From assembly GCA_036172665.1 (NCBI GenBank), contig CM069877.1, positions 18,873,001 to 18,937,000 of the forward strand: a stretch of 64,000 bases of DNA. The letters run 5' to 3'. Made by a program: the position numbers and the translations under genes. Each line of letters opens with the position of its first letter. Positions within the stretch are counted from its first letter, which is position 1. This DNA is from Prosopocoilus inquinatus (lineage: Eukaryota > Arthropoda > Insecta > Coleoptera > Lucanidae). Shown in pieces: positions 22,207 through 33,195 of the stretch. The notes beneath the pieces are model-generated. The model had not been told where the DNA came from. It searched no databases and was given only the letters and a program-made list of their open reading frames with translations.

Positions 22207-22787
22207 GTGTCCACCGAGTGCCGCGGTCTTCTCTACCGTCTAAAGTATACAAGCTAGAAAAGAAATTTAAACGAGGTGAGGTGTAACTCAGTCAGCTGTA
22301 TTTTCTAAAATTATTTTTGGCTATACACGATGTTCAGTAACTGAGAGCCATACTAAAGTTATATTTTTTAAATTGAACACCCAGTATATTTTTACATATT
22401 TCGAAAGTACGCATAACGAATAGGTAATAACCAAAAATTTCGGATGTTTTATTTAAGAGTTTTTAAGATATTAATGATAGTGTATAAAAAATTGCTCTAC
22501 TTCGAGCTCTTATAGTTTGATTATTTATTTACATTTCATCGCAAATTTTTGTAGGTAGTCAATACAATATCTCATCTACAGAAATTTCACAACAGATTCC
22601 ATTTTCTTTTATTTATATCAGAAACACTAAAGTATTTCCAACCAACACTTCTTTTACGCTCAAATATAATTTCCAAATAATCTGAGTTTTGTCAGAAAAT
22701 TTAAATGAAAATCTTCACTCACAGCCTACCTGAAAATTGTAAATGTTATTTAAAGCCGTATATCTCACAAACTTTTTGATTAATATA

Positions 22788-23019
22788 AGGTGCTTTCTTT
22801 CGCTTAAAAGTTTGAATCGTGTTTCGAATAGTTTGGACCGGAATTTCGTAGTTGTTGCAACAAAAGACCTGACTTGAATTTTTGATTGACAGTTTATTTG
22901 TAAATAACCATAATTCAATCCAAACAACTTTTAAAAATAGAGAGATTCAAAGAAAAGAATGTCTGTTTTTGAATCAAAACACGTTTGGATCGCGATTTTG
23001 TGCGCGATAGAAAGCACCT
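22788..23019 (+). repeat. GCTTTCTTTCGC MITE, copy 3 (complete)
   Basis: 232 bp with both termini: AGGTGCTTTCTTTCGCTTAA at the left and GATAGAAAGCACCT at the right. This is one of the best-preserved members and useful as the family reference. Confidence 0.85.
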
Positions 23020-23501
23020 AAACTGTGCTATATCTTATGTTATTGATAAAGTAATTTAATTTTTTCTTCAAAAATGTAAAATATACAGGATGATTTATAT
23101 AATTTATTTTCAAGAAGTGAAAAATGCATGAATAAAATTGGAAGCTACGGTGCAGCGTGATTCGTTCATTTCGTTCATTTGAATCAAATCGTTCTAAAAG
23201 ATTCGAACGAAATAAACGAATCTTTACTCAAAAGATTCGTTCGAAACAACTCAATCGTTCGTGAACGACACAACGTTAATGCGTTACAGTCGCCGTCATT
23301 ATGCTACTTTCGTTATTCAAGAATTACTGATGTGATTATTAAATATCGTTCTATTTTTCTTAGGAATTAGGAATTAGGAAAGTCAATTTTCTAGTAATTT
23401 TTATCATTTTTATTGATGTAAGTCGATTTTCAACCTAAAAAAATGTGTCTTTAGCAACCGCAAACATCATAGCAATGCTTAGAATCCGCTAAAAATTCTT
23501 A

Positions 23502-24457
23502 AGGGGTGTTTACATTACATACATGTTCGTATTATAATTTTTTTCACATATTAAAAGACCACTGACGGTGTTGCCTTGTGAAAAATACAACCGGCAACAG
23601 TGTCCTAGTTAAAAATTTGGTAACAAAATTGGCAAGTGTTTGAAATGAACGATAAGGTCATACGTTCGGAACAAATCCCTTATTCTAAATTTAATAATTA
23701 TGATAAATTCATGGTTTTTACCTTATCGTACGCAAGCAATTTTATAAAAGACAAACTGTAATTAATTGGAACAGTTCGTTAAAATGAATATAAATGTAAA
23801 TAATCTAATGGTAAAATTGAATTGACAAATTACTTTGACATGAAATTTCAAATACTTTGAAATTTCAAAAACTTACTATTTTGATAATGTTCTATAGGGG
23901 ACTTATGTTTTATATCAACATAATGCAACAGGTGGTGGTTTTTTAATTTGTGAGCAACGTGCATACATGTATCCTATATGTCGTTTGAAAAGTTTGGAAC
24001 AAATCTGAAATTTGTCTCATACTAATATTAGACTTTTCAGGTATTTGACATGTTTCCGACAAGTTTTACAGGACAGATTTGTATTTCAAATGAATGGAAA
24101 TACAGCGATCACAGACCACACAAAGGTACTTGCACACGTGCAGAATAATTAGCTGTTTTTTTTTATTTTTTAAAGCGAGCCGATATTTTGTGACTACGCG
24201 ATGGAGTCGTCCGAAAGGAGCAAGTAATAATATGCAGCCGCGGCCAAAAACAAAAATCGATCCTCGTCTTCCATATGCGACATTTTTATTATTATTAAAT
24301 GATTAAAATAATATGTAGCGACTCCCATAGTGTAAACGATGACATGTTTCAGTATTTGTCGAAGACATTTATCGGGATTTGTATGCGACAAGTCGACAGT
24401 TTTGTACAGATTTGTTTTTGAATTTTTTGAAGACATGTTTGTAATGTAAACGCCTCT
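23502..24457 (-). mobile_element. Harbinger-like element with TTA target duplication
   Basis: 956 bp with terminal repeats AGGGGTGTTTACATTACA and GTAATGTAAACGCCTCT, flanked by TTA on both sides (TWA targets are typical of PIF/Harbinger). On the minus strand around 24197-24280 a short frame starts MEDEDRFLFLAAAAYYYLLL, the style of Harbinger transposase N-termini. The rest of the transposase is missing. A truncated relative lies at 537-963. Confidence 0.72.
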
Positions 24458-24737
24458 TTAGCGACCTAGTACTCAAAGCTGCCATGGCAACACTTTAGCG
24501 ATTTTTTTAGCAAGTTTCAACACAGATTACTGCACAGATGTGAAGGCTGGCATTCCCGCCATTTCTCATGCCGCCATTGTTTTGGTGATATATTAATCAG
24601 ATAGTGTGAAGTCACGGTACTTTCATTACTATCTTTATTCGTTGATCAAAATAGCAAATTGATGAAGGTGCATTAAAGTATTAAAGCTACAATACGCCGC
24701 AGTTTTCCAACTTCGCACTTTATCAAATAGCTAAACA

Positions 24738-24842
24738 ATGGCTGAAGGTTACGGAATTTTGCCGCGCAACATCAAAGGTGCCGCCCAGAGCCTTCGCATC
24801 TGTCTAGTAATCCGTGGTTTCAATGAAATAAATCAACTTTGA
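24738..24842 (+). CDS. Short open frame of 34 codons, unrecognised
   Basis: Reads MAEGYGILPRNIKGAAQSLR and 14 further residues before TGA. The codon choice and the non-repetitive, less AT-rich sequence from about 24480 to 24830 look like genuine transcribed sequence. It could be a 5' exon, a retroposed fragment of a gene, or chance. No splice partner was found. It lies inside the last intron of the UBZ gene. Confidence 0.22.
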   Translation: MAEGYGILPRNIKGAAQSLRICLVIRGFNEINQL

Positions 24843-25233
24843 TTGTGACTTCCTACACAAATGTAGTTGTATCAACAACTCGTTGCTATGATTACCGATC
24901 ATTGCTAACGTGTGAGCCAGATTATTTTTTCTTAGATGGCTGTGAAATAAATCACGTACGTCGCAGTTATATTCACTTAACCTCTTACAACTACTCTCAA
25001 TCTAACCAAATAGAATTAATACCAGACATGACTGCTATGTGCATCTCTCTGATTCATGGCCAACTCAGAAAAAAATATTCTGTGGCTCACATATTATGTC
25101 TGATGAGAGGGGCAATTTAGACTTTCTAATTTGAAATTCCAGCAATTTAGCATTAATGTTGGTGATTTGGCGAGCTAGTACCAAAAAAATGTTGTATGTA
25201 CCATGTATGCAAAGTGGTTTTAGAGGACTCATC

Positions 25234-26314
25234 CAAAGATAAAGAATCTAGGAAGATGTGACACTCATGCCCGTTTGCACCACTTTCACTTAAAATTTAA
25301 GTTCTACTTAAGTGGTTAAGTGACACTTTCTATTATGGAAAAAGTGTCACTTAACCATTTAAGTGAGACTTAAAGTTTTAAGTGAAAGTGGTGCAAACGG
25401 GCATTAATAAATTAAAAATGGAACGAAATTTAGTTAGCAAAAGTGGCTCTACCTGGATTTTGGGCACAGCAAAGGCGGGAGTTTTAATCTTCAATACTTT
25501 AAATAAATAGGTATTTCAAAAGTTATAAAGCAATAATATGCGTTTTAAAAATTAACACTTTTTTTCAAACTAAGAAATTGACAGATACAAATACGAAAAG
25601 CAAATTTTCTTAAAAAATACTGCATAAATCAGGTTCAATAATAATTCTGTGATTTTCGGGAGGATTCGTCTTGGTAATCACTCTTTAAACGATTTCTTGT
25701 TTTTCATATTTGTTATTACTACAACAATCACTGAACAGCGAAGTTTCTTGGATCTGGATATTTATATGCAGCTATGATGTTAATCGGAATATCTACCGGC
25801 ATCTTTGAATTGTGATTAATTTTTCACCAGTCACCTTTAGCAATAAAATGTATTGCTTTCTCAGTTCCTTTCCCTTTTTTTAAAAGTATCACAGTTACTG
25901 CATACGTTTTTTTATAAGTAGAAAGTTTTTTTATAGAAATAAAATATTTTTACCTGTGTCCGGACACGTTGACAGTTTTTCGGTGCAGAAACTCGGAGTC
26001 AAATTTTGTCTGTGCAGCGATACCTGATATAAATTTTACGAATTACACTAACAGCTGTACAGCAAATTATGAAAACAAACTAAACATGAAATGCACTAAA
26101 AGCATTTATACAAATGCATATTAAAAACGGTGGAAATATTCAGACTAGTCAAACATAAATGTCATTAATTTTTTTCGTATTTTCAGTCAAACATGAAATT
26201 ATTTGATTGATTGTTAGCACAACACTAGCGCCAGCTGGGTTTTGGGTAGAGATGTGAATTAGGTACAATGTTCGTAGATTCAAGTGCCGAATCTTATTAG
26301 ATCCTTTATCTTTG
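25234..26314. mobile_element. 1.08-kb element with 8-bp target duplication (hAT/P-like)
   Basis: Terminal inverted repeats CAAAGATAAAGAATCTA and TAGATCCTTTATCTTTG, with the 8-bp duplication GACTCATC at 25226-25233 and 26315-26322. On the minus strand near 25840 the stretch FIAKGD resembles the end of the THAP domain seen at 39066-39282. No full transposase. A palindromic MITE (25267-25404) is nested just inside its left end. Confidence 0.75.
25267..25404. repeat. Near-perfect palindromic MITE (CCCGTTTGCACCA ends)
   Basis: 138 bp, almost entirely self-complementary: ATGCCCGTTTGCACCACTTT pairs with the right end, and AAGTGGTTAAGTGACACTTT with its partner, around a loop of about 10 bp. Nested within the 25234-26314 element. 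No coding capacity. Confidence 0.8.
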
Positions 26315-26633
26315 GACTCATCTAATTAATTACTTTGTGTACTTGATACATAACTAATATTATTGTAATGTGATTTCGTAATTTGAAATTAAAGTCGTTT
26401 TATGAAAACGAGACCGAAAAACAGAATTTTGTTGTTAAATAAATTTCTTATATTAAACCAAAGTTTCTCCATATTATTCAAACTTAAATGTCAAGTTTCT
26501 ACTTCAATAACATTTCTATCCGAAAACATTCAACGATTGCCGTTTAATTTGTACCTTAAATATTTCTGAATGAATTAATAATTAGTAATTAATACGGTAT
26601 TTTTTAGTACTCCTCTGAATCAATGACTATTAT

Positions 26634-27001
26634 ACCGGGTGCTCAACGGAATTTATAATTAGAGGAGGCTGTGAGAAGTGCTATTTTATGTGGTGTGGTT
26701 GGACACACTGAGAAATGAATAATAAATTGACAATTGTTATATTTGAGGTTATATTCGTGCTTTGTTCAATTAGTAAACATTATTTTGCTGAAACGCAGAA
26801 AATAAAATAAGTGTTGTTTCTGTGCATTTTTGAAGTAACTTTGAGTGAGAAAAATTTTATGCGGAATATCAAACATTTTCGAAATTAAATGTCACAATTC
26901 TGACACTTAAAATCTTTAGTTTCAAACTACAGACCTGTGTTGCCAACTTACGATAAATATCCCAGCCTGTTTTAATTATAAATTCCGTTGATCGCATGGT
27001 A
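26634..27001. repeat. MITE with TACCGGGTG/CATGGTA ends
   Basis: Inverted ends TCAACGGAATTTATAATTA and TAATTATAAATTCCGTTGA are perfect over 19 bp, with looser CCGGGTG and CGCATGG outermost bases. About 368 bp, non-coding, in the UBZ gene intron. Confidence 0.7.
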
Positions 27002-27165
27002 TTAATCATTCACTCTTTTTTCTCGTCAGAGTAGGCGAGTTAGGGTGACATTTTTGTTGGTATCACAATGAAATATAGACCTCAAATGGAATGGTTATGT
27101 TTATTTTCAATTTCAAGTTTATGATTTTAGTACACCGACACCTCTTACCTCCTCGACTACAGCAG

Positions 27166-27385
27166 CAGGGTTGCCAACATGGGCGATTTATCGCCGTTTG
27201 GGCGATTTTTAAGTAAAACTTGGCGATCAAAAATTTTCTTTTGTCCATTTAAAATGCATTAGTGGGCGATTCTTACTTTTGAATTTGGCGACTAAAAATT
27301 TTTATCTTCCATATAAAGTGAACGCATTGGGGGATTTCATTCTCAAATGTTGGCGACAATACGTTCGACAAAGTTGGCAACTCTG
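27166..27385. mobile_element. hAT-type MITE with 8-bp target duplication
   Basis: 220 bp, termini CAGGGTTGCCAAC and GTTGGCAACTCTG, flanked by TACAGCAG at 27158-27165 and 27386-27393. CAGGG ends and 8-bp duplications are the hAT signature. It contains reiterated TTGGCGA and GGGCGATTTT motifs. Related, less complete sequences occur at about 15113 and 19842. Confidence 0.85.
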
Positions 27386-27761
27386 TACAGCAGTAGGTAC
27401 ATTATTTATGTCAAAGTCGGTCGCAGATGGGTGCTTCTTCAAATTTGGTAATATAGTCAGAATATTTTTCGTGTCAGATTCTGGCATCTATCAGATTTCA
27501 TGTAACCAACCGAAAGGAACTAGAATACGGCCTGCTATGACGAGAAAAAAGAATGAATGCTTAATAGGAGTAGTATTTTAATATGTATAATAGATCAAGA
27601 ACCCGCCCAACGAAGGGCGTTCGGAAATTCTCGTAGCTCTTCCGACTGTGATGGCTAGACTCTAGTATTTGTATTCGCACACAGTCGGTTGCAGTGTCGT
27701 AAATTGTTGAATAAGAAAATGTTCTTAATTGTACTGCCAACTTAAATAATTGTATTTGATC

Positions 27762-27938
27762 ACTTTGCTTTTTTTTGCTGAAAAGTTTGAATCGTGTTTC
27801 GAATAGTTTGGACCTGATTTTCGTAGTTGTAGCAACAAAACACTGACTTGAATTTCTGATTGACACTTCATTTGTAAATAATCATAATTCAATCCAAACA
27901 CGTTTGGATCACGATTTTGTGGGCGGAAGAAAGCACCT
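27762..27938 (+). repeat. GCTTTCTTTCGC MITE, copy 4 (internally deleted)
   Basis: 177 bp. It lacks the middle AGAGAGATTCAAAGAAAAGA part found in other copies but keeps the right terminus AAGAAAGCACCT. Confidence 0.75.
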
Positions 27939-28278
27939 ATAATCAGTGGTATAATAGAGTGTTCAGCGTTGCCAACAGTACTTCGAACTCCTTGTATTCC
28001 CTTCTACCATAAAAGATCTAGACGCAGAACACGGATATTTTATTAGTAAGCATGATGTGCAGGGGGCGCGAAGATTTCGGTGCGAAAGTGAGCCTTATGT
28101 ACCTACTTCAGTGCGAGAATGAACCTTACGTACCGCCTTACTAACATTGCACATTGGTCTCAACGGCAACGCTGTCGTTGCTCGACCCATAAGAAATACA
28201 TTGACGTACGCAATCCGTACGCTTACCAGAACTTACAGATGTGAAATAAAAATAATCACATTTGCTTTTTGTTTTTAG

Positions 28279-28464
28279 GAGCATGCTTCCTCCTGTGGAT
28301 TGGGAATGGATACTGAGTCTAACTTTGAGAATGTCCCGCGCACCAGTCAAGAAATGTTCAAGTGCACCATTTGCAATAAAGAAATGATCCTCAATATGGA
28401 TTATGAAGTCCATGTGAAAGAATGTATAACGAGAACGGTTAGCAGGAGCAGTAACGTGTCTTGA
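28279..28464 (+). CDS. UBZ4-type zinc-finger protein, exon 4 (C-terminus)
   Basis: 186 bp, acceptor TTTTTAG, stop TGA at 28462. It opens with EHASSC, which completes finger 1 (C-x2-C ... H-x3-C). It then encodes a second finger with ligands C482 and C485 (CTIC) and H498 and C502 (HVKEC) before a short serine-rich tail. Both fingers fit the UBZ4/RAD18-type pattern, known in other proteins to bind ubiquitin. The intron before this exon is 8755 bp and filled with MITEs. Confidence 0.8.
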   Translation, partial: EHASSCGLGMDTESNFENVPRTSQEMFKCTICNKEMILNMDYEVHVKECITRTVSRSSNVS

Positions 28465-29963
28465 TTAATTTATTACTGTGTCTTTTTATATGTCGTCGTC
28501 ATCATCTTGTATATTGTTAAGATTCTCAGAATTTGTTGCAAATCATTTTCCACCGACTTTGTGATGAGTACGTTTAAAGAAAGATGTATATTTCTATATG
28601 TTGTAGTTTATTGATTTTGTGCAGATACGTGTGTTTGTATTGTCATAAGCAAATTATAATTGGAAATAATTTTTCGGGTGAATTTCTGGAATTCAAGGAG
28701 CAGTAACAATTGAAGATCTCTTGAATGAACCAAGAGCTTGTTTACTCTGCACTTCATAATTTTAGAAAATTGTTTAGAGTAAGTGTACATGTGTCTTTAC
28801 ATATTTTAAAGATATTGTGTAAATGTACTTTGATTTCCGGTAATGTTGCATTTATTACTTTTCTAAGTTAAAATGTTCGCTGTACATATTTCGAATTACT
28901 TCTAAAAATCTAAATATACTATTGTTTGTTATATTTATGGAGTGTCACATTTAACTGTTTCGGATTTTACGTTTACGCTAAACCTTAACTTTCAATTTTT
29001 TTTTTTTTATTTCTGAGTCAAACATTTGTATTATTCAAGTGAGGCCTAAGTTTCATAATTTCTTTTTAATTAAAAAAATTAATTGCTTTCTGTTAAATTA
29101 AAAATGCTTTTTAAATTTTCATATTCGCTCTAAAATTTTGCGCCCGGTATTGCTTTTATAAAGGTCCCTTCTTCCTAGAACCGCGAAATAATGTCCGACA
29201 AATTTTTACAAATCGTCCAGAAGTGAAATGTCGTCGCAGTTACAAAGTGGAGTTGTCACTGGCAAGAATGTAACAGTTAATATTTTGCGGTCAGTTTTTC
29301 TTTTATAGAGGAAAGGAACAGATTAAAAACAGAAAAAAAGATTGTGGGGATGCTCGTCATAAGGGAGCGCATAGACGGTCAGACATGATTGTGGGGATGC
29401 TCAAAGAAAAATTTGAGTTGCGGAAGCAGTGAATAATATTCGCACAATCACCAGGAATGTAACTTAATAAATGCAAAAAATGAAGGGCAATTCCCAAACT
29501 AATTTTAAGCAAAAAAGTTTTAAAAAAAATGAAACCATTTTTTTTCTATTTTACCGTTACAATAATTCAATGAATTTTAAATTGCACGCCTACTTCGGCT
29601 ATTATACAAGTCATCTCTTCAGTACCTTCGAATTATTACAGCCTCTTTCTTTTTAGGTCCAGGAACAACTCCTATCAACTCCGAAACACTCCGCGCTATA
29701 TAGTGCATCGTTCTTTTAAGGGTGTGGAGTAGAATTGGGAAGTTCATTCTTTTCGTTGAATCAATTCATGTTCAATGCATAAGCCGAGTCAGCAACTTAG
29801 CTGCTGTGGAGATCTAAACGCGGCTCTTTCAGGCAAACTGAAAGAGGATCAACAGTGTAATAATAAACGAATAAGAAAATATCCAGAAAGTTAAAATCTT
29901 CGAATGAATGGCATTCTCAGTGACTGAATCAAATAATAATTAAATGTATTTCGAGTTTTAAAC
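28465..29963. other. UBZ gene 3' UTR and intergenic DNA
   Basis: The first several hundred bases are presumably the 3' UTR; no strong poly(A) signal stands out. Around 29339 and 29389 the phrase GATTGTGGGGATGCTC is repeated. No further gene or element could be supported. Confidence 0.4.
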
Positions 29964-29975
29964 GATAATTTGTTG
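29964..29975 (+). repeat. Left target-site duplication of the Penelope composite
   Basis: GATAATTTGTTG (12 bp), repeated at 37138-37149 on the far side of the 7.16-kb insertion. Confidence 0.85.
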
Positions 29976-30223
29976 TTGAAGTTTGTTCTTGTCCGATGAA
30001 AATAGTAAGTAGAAGGTTTTTTTAATCTCAAACCGGACAGAAAAAAGAAGGGAAACACACTCAACGTTTCGCTATAGATTTATAGCTTCGTCAGGAGTGA
30101 AAAAAAAAGTAAATAAACAAGTTGTCAAGAGAAACAAGTCGTCAAGAGAAACGAAAAGGTAACATGATTTTTAAACTAAACTACGAGTTGTTCGGAATAA
30201 AAGTAACTAGAACTAATTAAAGC

Positions 30224-30259
<36 letters not shown>

Positions 30260-30290
30260 ATATATATAATTAAATAATTAATTGACAGAT
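29976..30290 (-). repeat. Penelope pLTR, left outer copy with 31-nt extension
   Basis: Downstream pLTR of the minus-strand element. It holds a run of 29 T, a GAACAACTCGTAG block (minus strand), the hammerhead-like motif, and the terminal 31-nt extension (29976-30006) that the opposite outer end lacks. Confidence 0.85.
30058..30099 (-). ncRNA. Penelope hammerhead ribozyme-like motif 1
   Basis: On the minus strand: stem I CACTC/GAGTG, core CTGACGA, stem II GCTATA/TATAGC with an AATC loop, GAAA, and a minimal self-complementary stem III (ACGT) leaving T at the cleavage site. One A between core and stem II is unpaired. Penelope-like elements are known to carry type I hammerheads in their pLTRs. 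Confidence 0.78.
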
Positions 30291-32759
30291 CTATATCTTG
30301 TTTAAAGAGTCCAGAAAACTACAAAATATGTCATTTAAATTTTCAAAGTCCGTACGTTTATTAATAGAATTTCCAGACATTTTAATTTTACACATTTCTA
30401 TGAAACGTCTTTTAAAAATATTAGATTCACTGTACAAAATATCAGTATTATCAAAATCAAAATTATGATTATTTACTAATGAATGCTCTACAAGCATTGA
30501 ATGATTTTGATTATTTTTTTGAATATGATATTTATGTTGGTCTAAACGTTTTTTTAAATTTTGGCTCGTTTCACCTATATAAACAGAATTACAATTTGAA
30601 CATTTGATTTCATAAACCACGTTAGGTTGTTTTAATTTCGGTGTTTTGGTTTTTAAATTCGAAAAAATTAAATTTAAATTATTCACAGATTTACTGGCTA
30701 AAATTAAATTATGTTTTTTGAAAATGTGTTTAAATGTATTGTGTAATGGTTCAATATAAGGCAAAGATATGTATTTATGATTCGAAATTTGTCTAATGTT
30801 TTTAGAGACATTTGAATTTTGTAAGTATTTAATACGATTTTTAATTACTGATTCAATAAGATTTATTGGATAAGAATTTTGAATAAGAGTTTTCTTTATT
30901 AAATTTAAGTTATCATAAATGTAAACTTTATCAGAAAGTAAAATAGCTCGATCAGTTAATGAAATAATAGTTGCAATTTTATAATTTTTAGGTGTGTACG
31001 AGTGAAAATTTATGTACCTACCTGACCAGGTAGGTTTATGAAACCAATTAGTAATTAATTTATCATTCTGTCTGATAATATTTACATCAAGAAAACTCAA
31101 TGAATTATTATTTTCTTTTTCTACTGTAAATTGTAATCTATTATGAAAAGAATTAAATTTATTTAAAACAAAATCTACCTTATCAGAAGGCAAAATCAAT
31201 AAAATGTCATCTACATAACGAAAATATAACGTTAAATCGAATGATAAAGAGTTAATAACAGATTTTTCTAGTTCTTGCATAACAATTTCAGCTAAAGCCG
31301 GAGATAAAGGAGAACCCATTGCTGTACCAAAAATCTGTTTATAAAATTTATCATTGAAAGCAAAATAAGATGTTTCAAAACATAAATCAACTATTTCTAA
31401 AAAGTTACCTTTGGAAATATCAGTAAAATCTTTAATCTCTAACCACCTATCATTTATACTTTTTAAAGCTAAATCTTTAGGAATGTTAGTAAATAAAGAA
31501 ATAACATCTAAAGAAATTATAATGCAATTATTTGGTACAGTTATTTGTTTTAATTTTTCTACGAGTTCAAAAGAATTTTTTATAAAATATTCTGATTTAC
31601 TAGTAACCTGAGTAATGATTTTTGAAATAAATTTAGATAAGAAATATGGAGAAGAACCAATAGTGGAAACTATAGGACGAAGAGGTGTATTAGGTTTATG
31701 AATTTTTGGAATGCAGTATAATTTAGGAAATATGGGATGTTGTACTTTAAGAGATTTAGCAACAATATTACTAATTTCAACAGATTTCTCTATCTTATTA
31801 ATAATACTGAAAGTTTTACGTTGATAAGATTCGGTGGGATCGTTAGCTAATTCTACATATGTATTATTATCAGACAGCATAGTTTGAACTTTTGAAAAAT
31901 AATCAGTTTTATCAATTAAAACAGTTACATTGCTTTTATCAGCTGTAGTAACAATAATATTAGGATTATCTTTAAGAAATTTTTTACAAGACAAAACATC
32001 TCTAATAAGAATCTTATACTTTGATTTTTCAAAAGTTTTATCAATATTTCTAATATAATTTAAAAAATTAGAACAAAATTTATTTCTTATTTGTATTTTT
32101 GAAGGAGAATCTAAAGATTTAATACCAAACTCTAAGCTACTTAATACTTTTAAGAAATCTACTTGTTGTTTATGAAAATAAGGTAATGAAAATTTTTTGC
32201 CTAAAGCGAATATGTATTTTAAATTTGACGGAATCTCAGTGTTTGTATAATTTACAAGCCACTTATTTATTATATTTTGATCAAATTTAATGTAAAAATT
32301 TTTATCTCTAATAGAAATAAGATTATCTAACTTTCTAATCTGTGTTAATCGAATTTTATTAAAATACCTTTCATTTTTTTGATTTTCAAAATTTAGAAAA
32401 TTAGTCAGTGTGATATTATCAAGAAAATTACTTAACTGACCTAAGGTATAATCTAATTTCCAAGTTAATTTGGCAAGAACTTTGAAAGTTACCTCTATTT
32501 CATATGAAAGAATTTTATTAGCAAAATCTGATACGTATCTGTCAATTTTGTGACATGACATATCGTACGCTCTTTTTAAAGGTTCAATTATATGACGAGG
32601 GAAAACTCCCTCTTTCCTACATTTAAGTAAAAAGAGCTTACGATTTTTCATTCTAGTAATTTTAATTAAAGTATTAGAATAAATTTTGCACAGTACCTTA
32701 TTTTGGTGCCCGTAGTGAAACTCGACAAAACCGTAAAACCCTATGTTTCTGATATCCAT
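30291..32759 (-). CDS. Penelope-like reverse transcriptase with GIY-YIG endonuclease (left copy)
   Basis: Intact frame of 822 codons, identical in translation to 34384-36852. The N-terminal 300 residues are a lysine- and asparagine-rich region typical of Penelope. RT motifs: IPKIHKP (350-356), motif A SLDVISLFTNIP (416-427, catalytic D418), motif B GTAMGSPLSP (478-487), motif C YVDD (515-518), motif D SLSFLDVN (553-560). The C-terminus is a GIY-YIG nuclease: VVYEIKCSNC (714-723), VYIGETS (726-732), R738, and a distal conserved E in the RRFIEMCK region. It copies its RNA at a nicked target. No introns or frame breaks, so it may be functional. Confidence 0.93.
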   Translation of the reverse strand: MDIRNIGFYGFVEFHYGHQNKVLCKIYSNTLIKITRMKNRKLFLLKCRKEGVFPRHIIEPLKRAYDMSCHKIDRYVSDFANKILSYEIEVTFKVLAKLTWKLDYTLGQLSNFLDNITLTNFLNFENQKNERYFNKIRLTQIRKLDNLISIRDKNFYIKFDQNIINKWLVNYTNTEIPSNLKYIFALGKKFSLPYFHKQQVDFLKVLSSLEFGIKSLDSPSKIQIRNKFCSNFLNYIRNIDKTFEKSKYKILIRDVLSCKKFLKDNPNIIVTTADKSNVTVLIDKTDYFSKVQTMLSDNNTYVELANDPTESYQRKTFSIINKIEKSVEISNIVAKSLKVQHPIFPKLYCIPKIHKPNTPLRPIVSTIGSSPYFLSKFISKIITQVTSKSEYFIKNSFELVEKLKQITVPNNCIIISLDVISLFTNIPKDLALKSINDRWLEIKDFTDISKGNFLEIVDLCFETSYFAFNDKFYKQIFGTAMGSPLSPALAEIVMQELEKSVINSLSFDLTLYFRYVDDILLILPSDKVDFVLNKFNSFHNRLQFTVEKENNNSLSFLDVNIIRQNDKLITNWFHKPTWSGRYINFHSYTPKNYKIATIISLTDRAILLSDKVYIYDNLNLIKKTLIQNSYPINLIESVIKNRIKYLQNSNVSKNIRQISNHKYISLPYIEPLHNTFKHIFKKHNLILASKSVNNLNLIFSNLKTKTPKLKQPNVVYEIKCSNCNSVYIGETSQNLKKRLDQHKYHIQKNNQNHSMLVEHSLVNNHNFDFDNTDILYSESNIFKRRFIEMCKIKMSGNSINKRTDFENLNDIFCSFLDSLNKI

Positions 32760-33009
32760 AATTGAAGTTTGTTCTTGTCCGATGAAAATAGTAAGTAGAA
32801 GGTTTTTTTAATCTCAAACCGGACAGAAAAATGAAGGGAAACACACTCAACGTTTCGCTATAGATTTATAGCTTCGTCAGGAGTGAAAAAAAAAGTAAAT
32901 AAACAAGTTGTCAAGAGAAACAAGTCGTCAAGAGAAACGAAAAGGTAACATGATTTTTAAACTAAACTACGAGTTGTTCGGAATAAAAGTAACTAGAACT
33001 AATTAAAGC

Positions 33010-33046
<37 letters not shown>

Positions 33047-33084
33047 ATATATATAATTAAATAATTAATTGACAGATCTATATC
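32760..33084 (-). repeat. Penelope pLTR, left inner copy
   Basis: Same sequence as the outer pLTR, including the extension, with 30 T and ATGAAGGG in place of AAGAAGGG. It lies immediately 5' of the minus-strand ORF, where the tandem upstream copy would provide promoter and ribozyme. Confidence 0.85.
32844..32885 (-). ncRNA. Penelope hammerhead ribozyme-like motif 2
   Basis: Identical 42-nt motif to 30058-30099, in the pLTR upstream of the left ORF. Confidence 0.78.
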
Positions 33085-33195
33085 TTGTTTAAAGAGTCCA
33101 GAAAACTACAAAATATGTCATTTAAATTTTCAAAGTCCGTACGTTTATTAATAGAATTTCCAGACATTTTAATTTTACACATTTCTATGAAACGT
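33085..33195 (-). pseudogene. Penelope ORF fragment, last 37 codons (minus)
   Basis: The reverse complement of the ORF 3' end (residues 786-822). It is cut at 33195, where it meets the plus-strand fragment head to head. It is a 5'-truncated tandem copy upstream of the left element. An apparent 326-codon plus-strand frame from 33085 to 34065 is an accident of reading through this junction. Confidence 0.85.
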
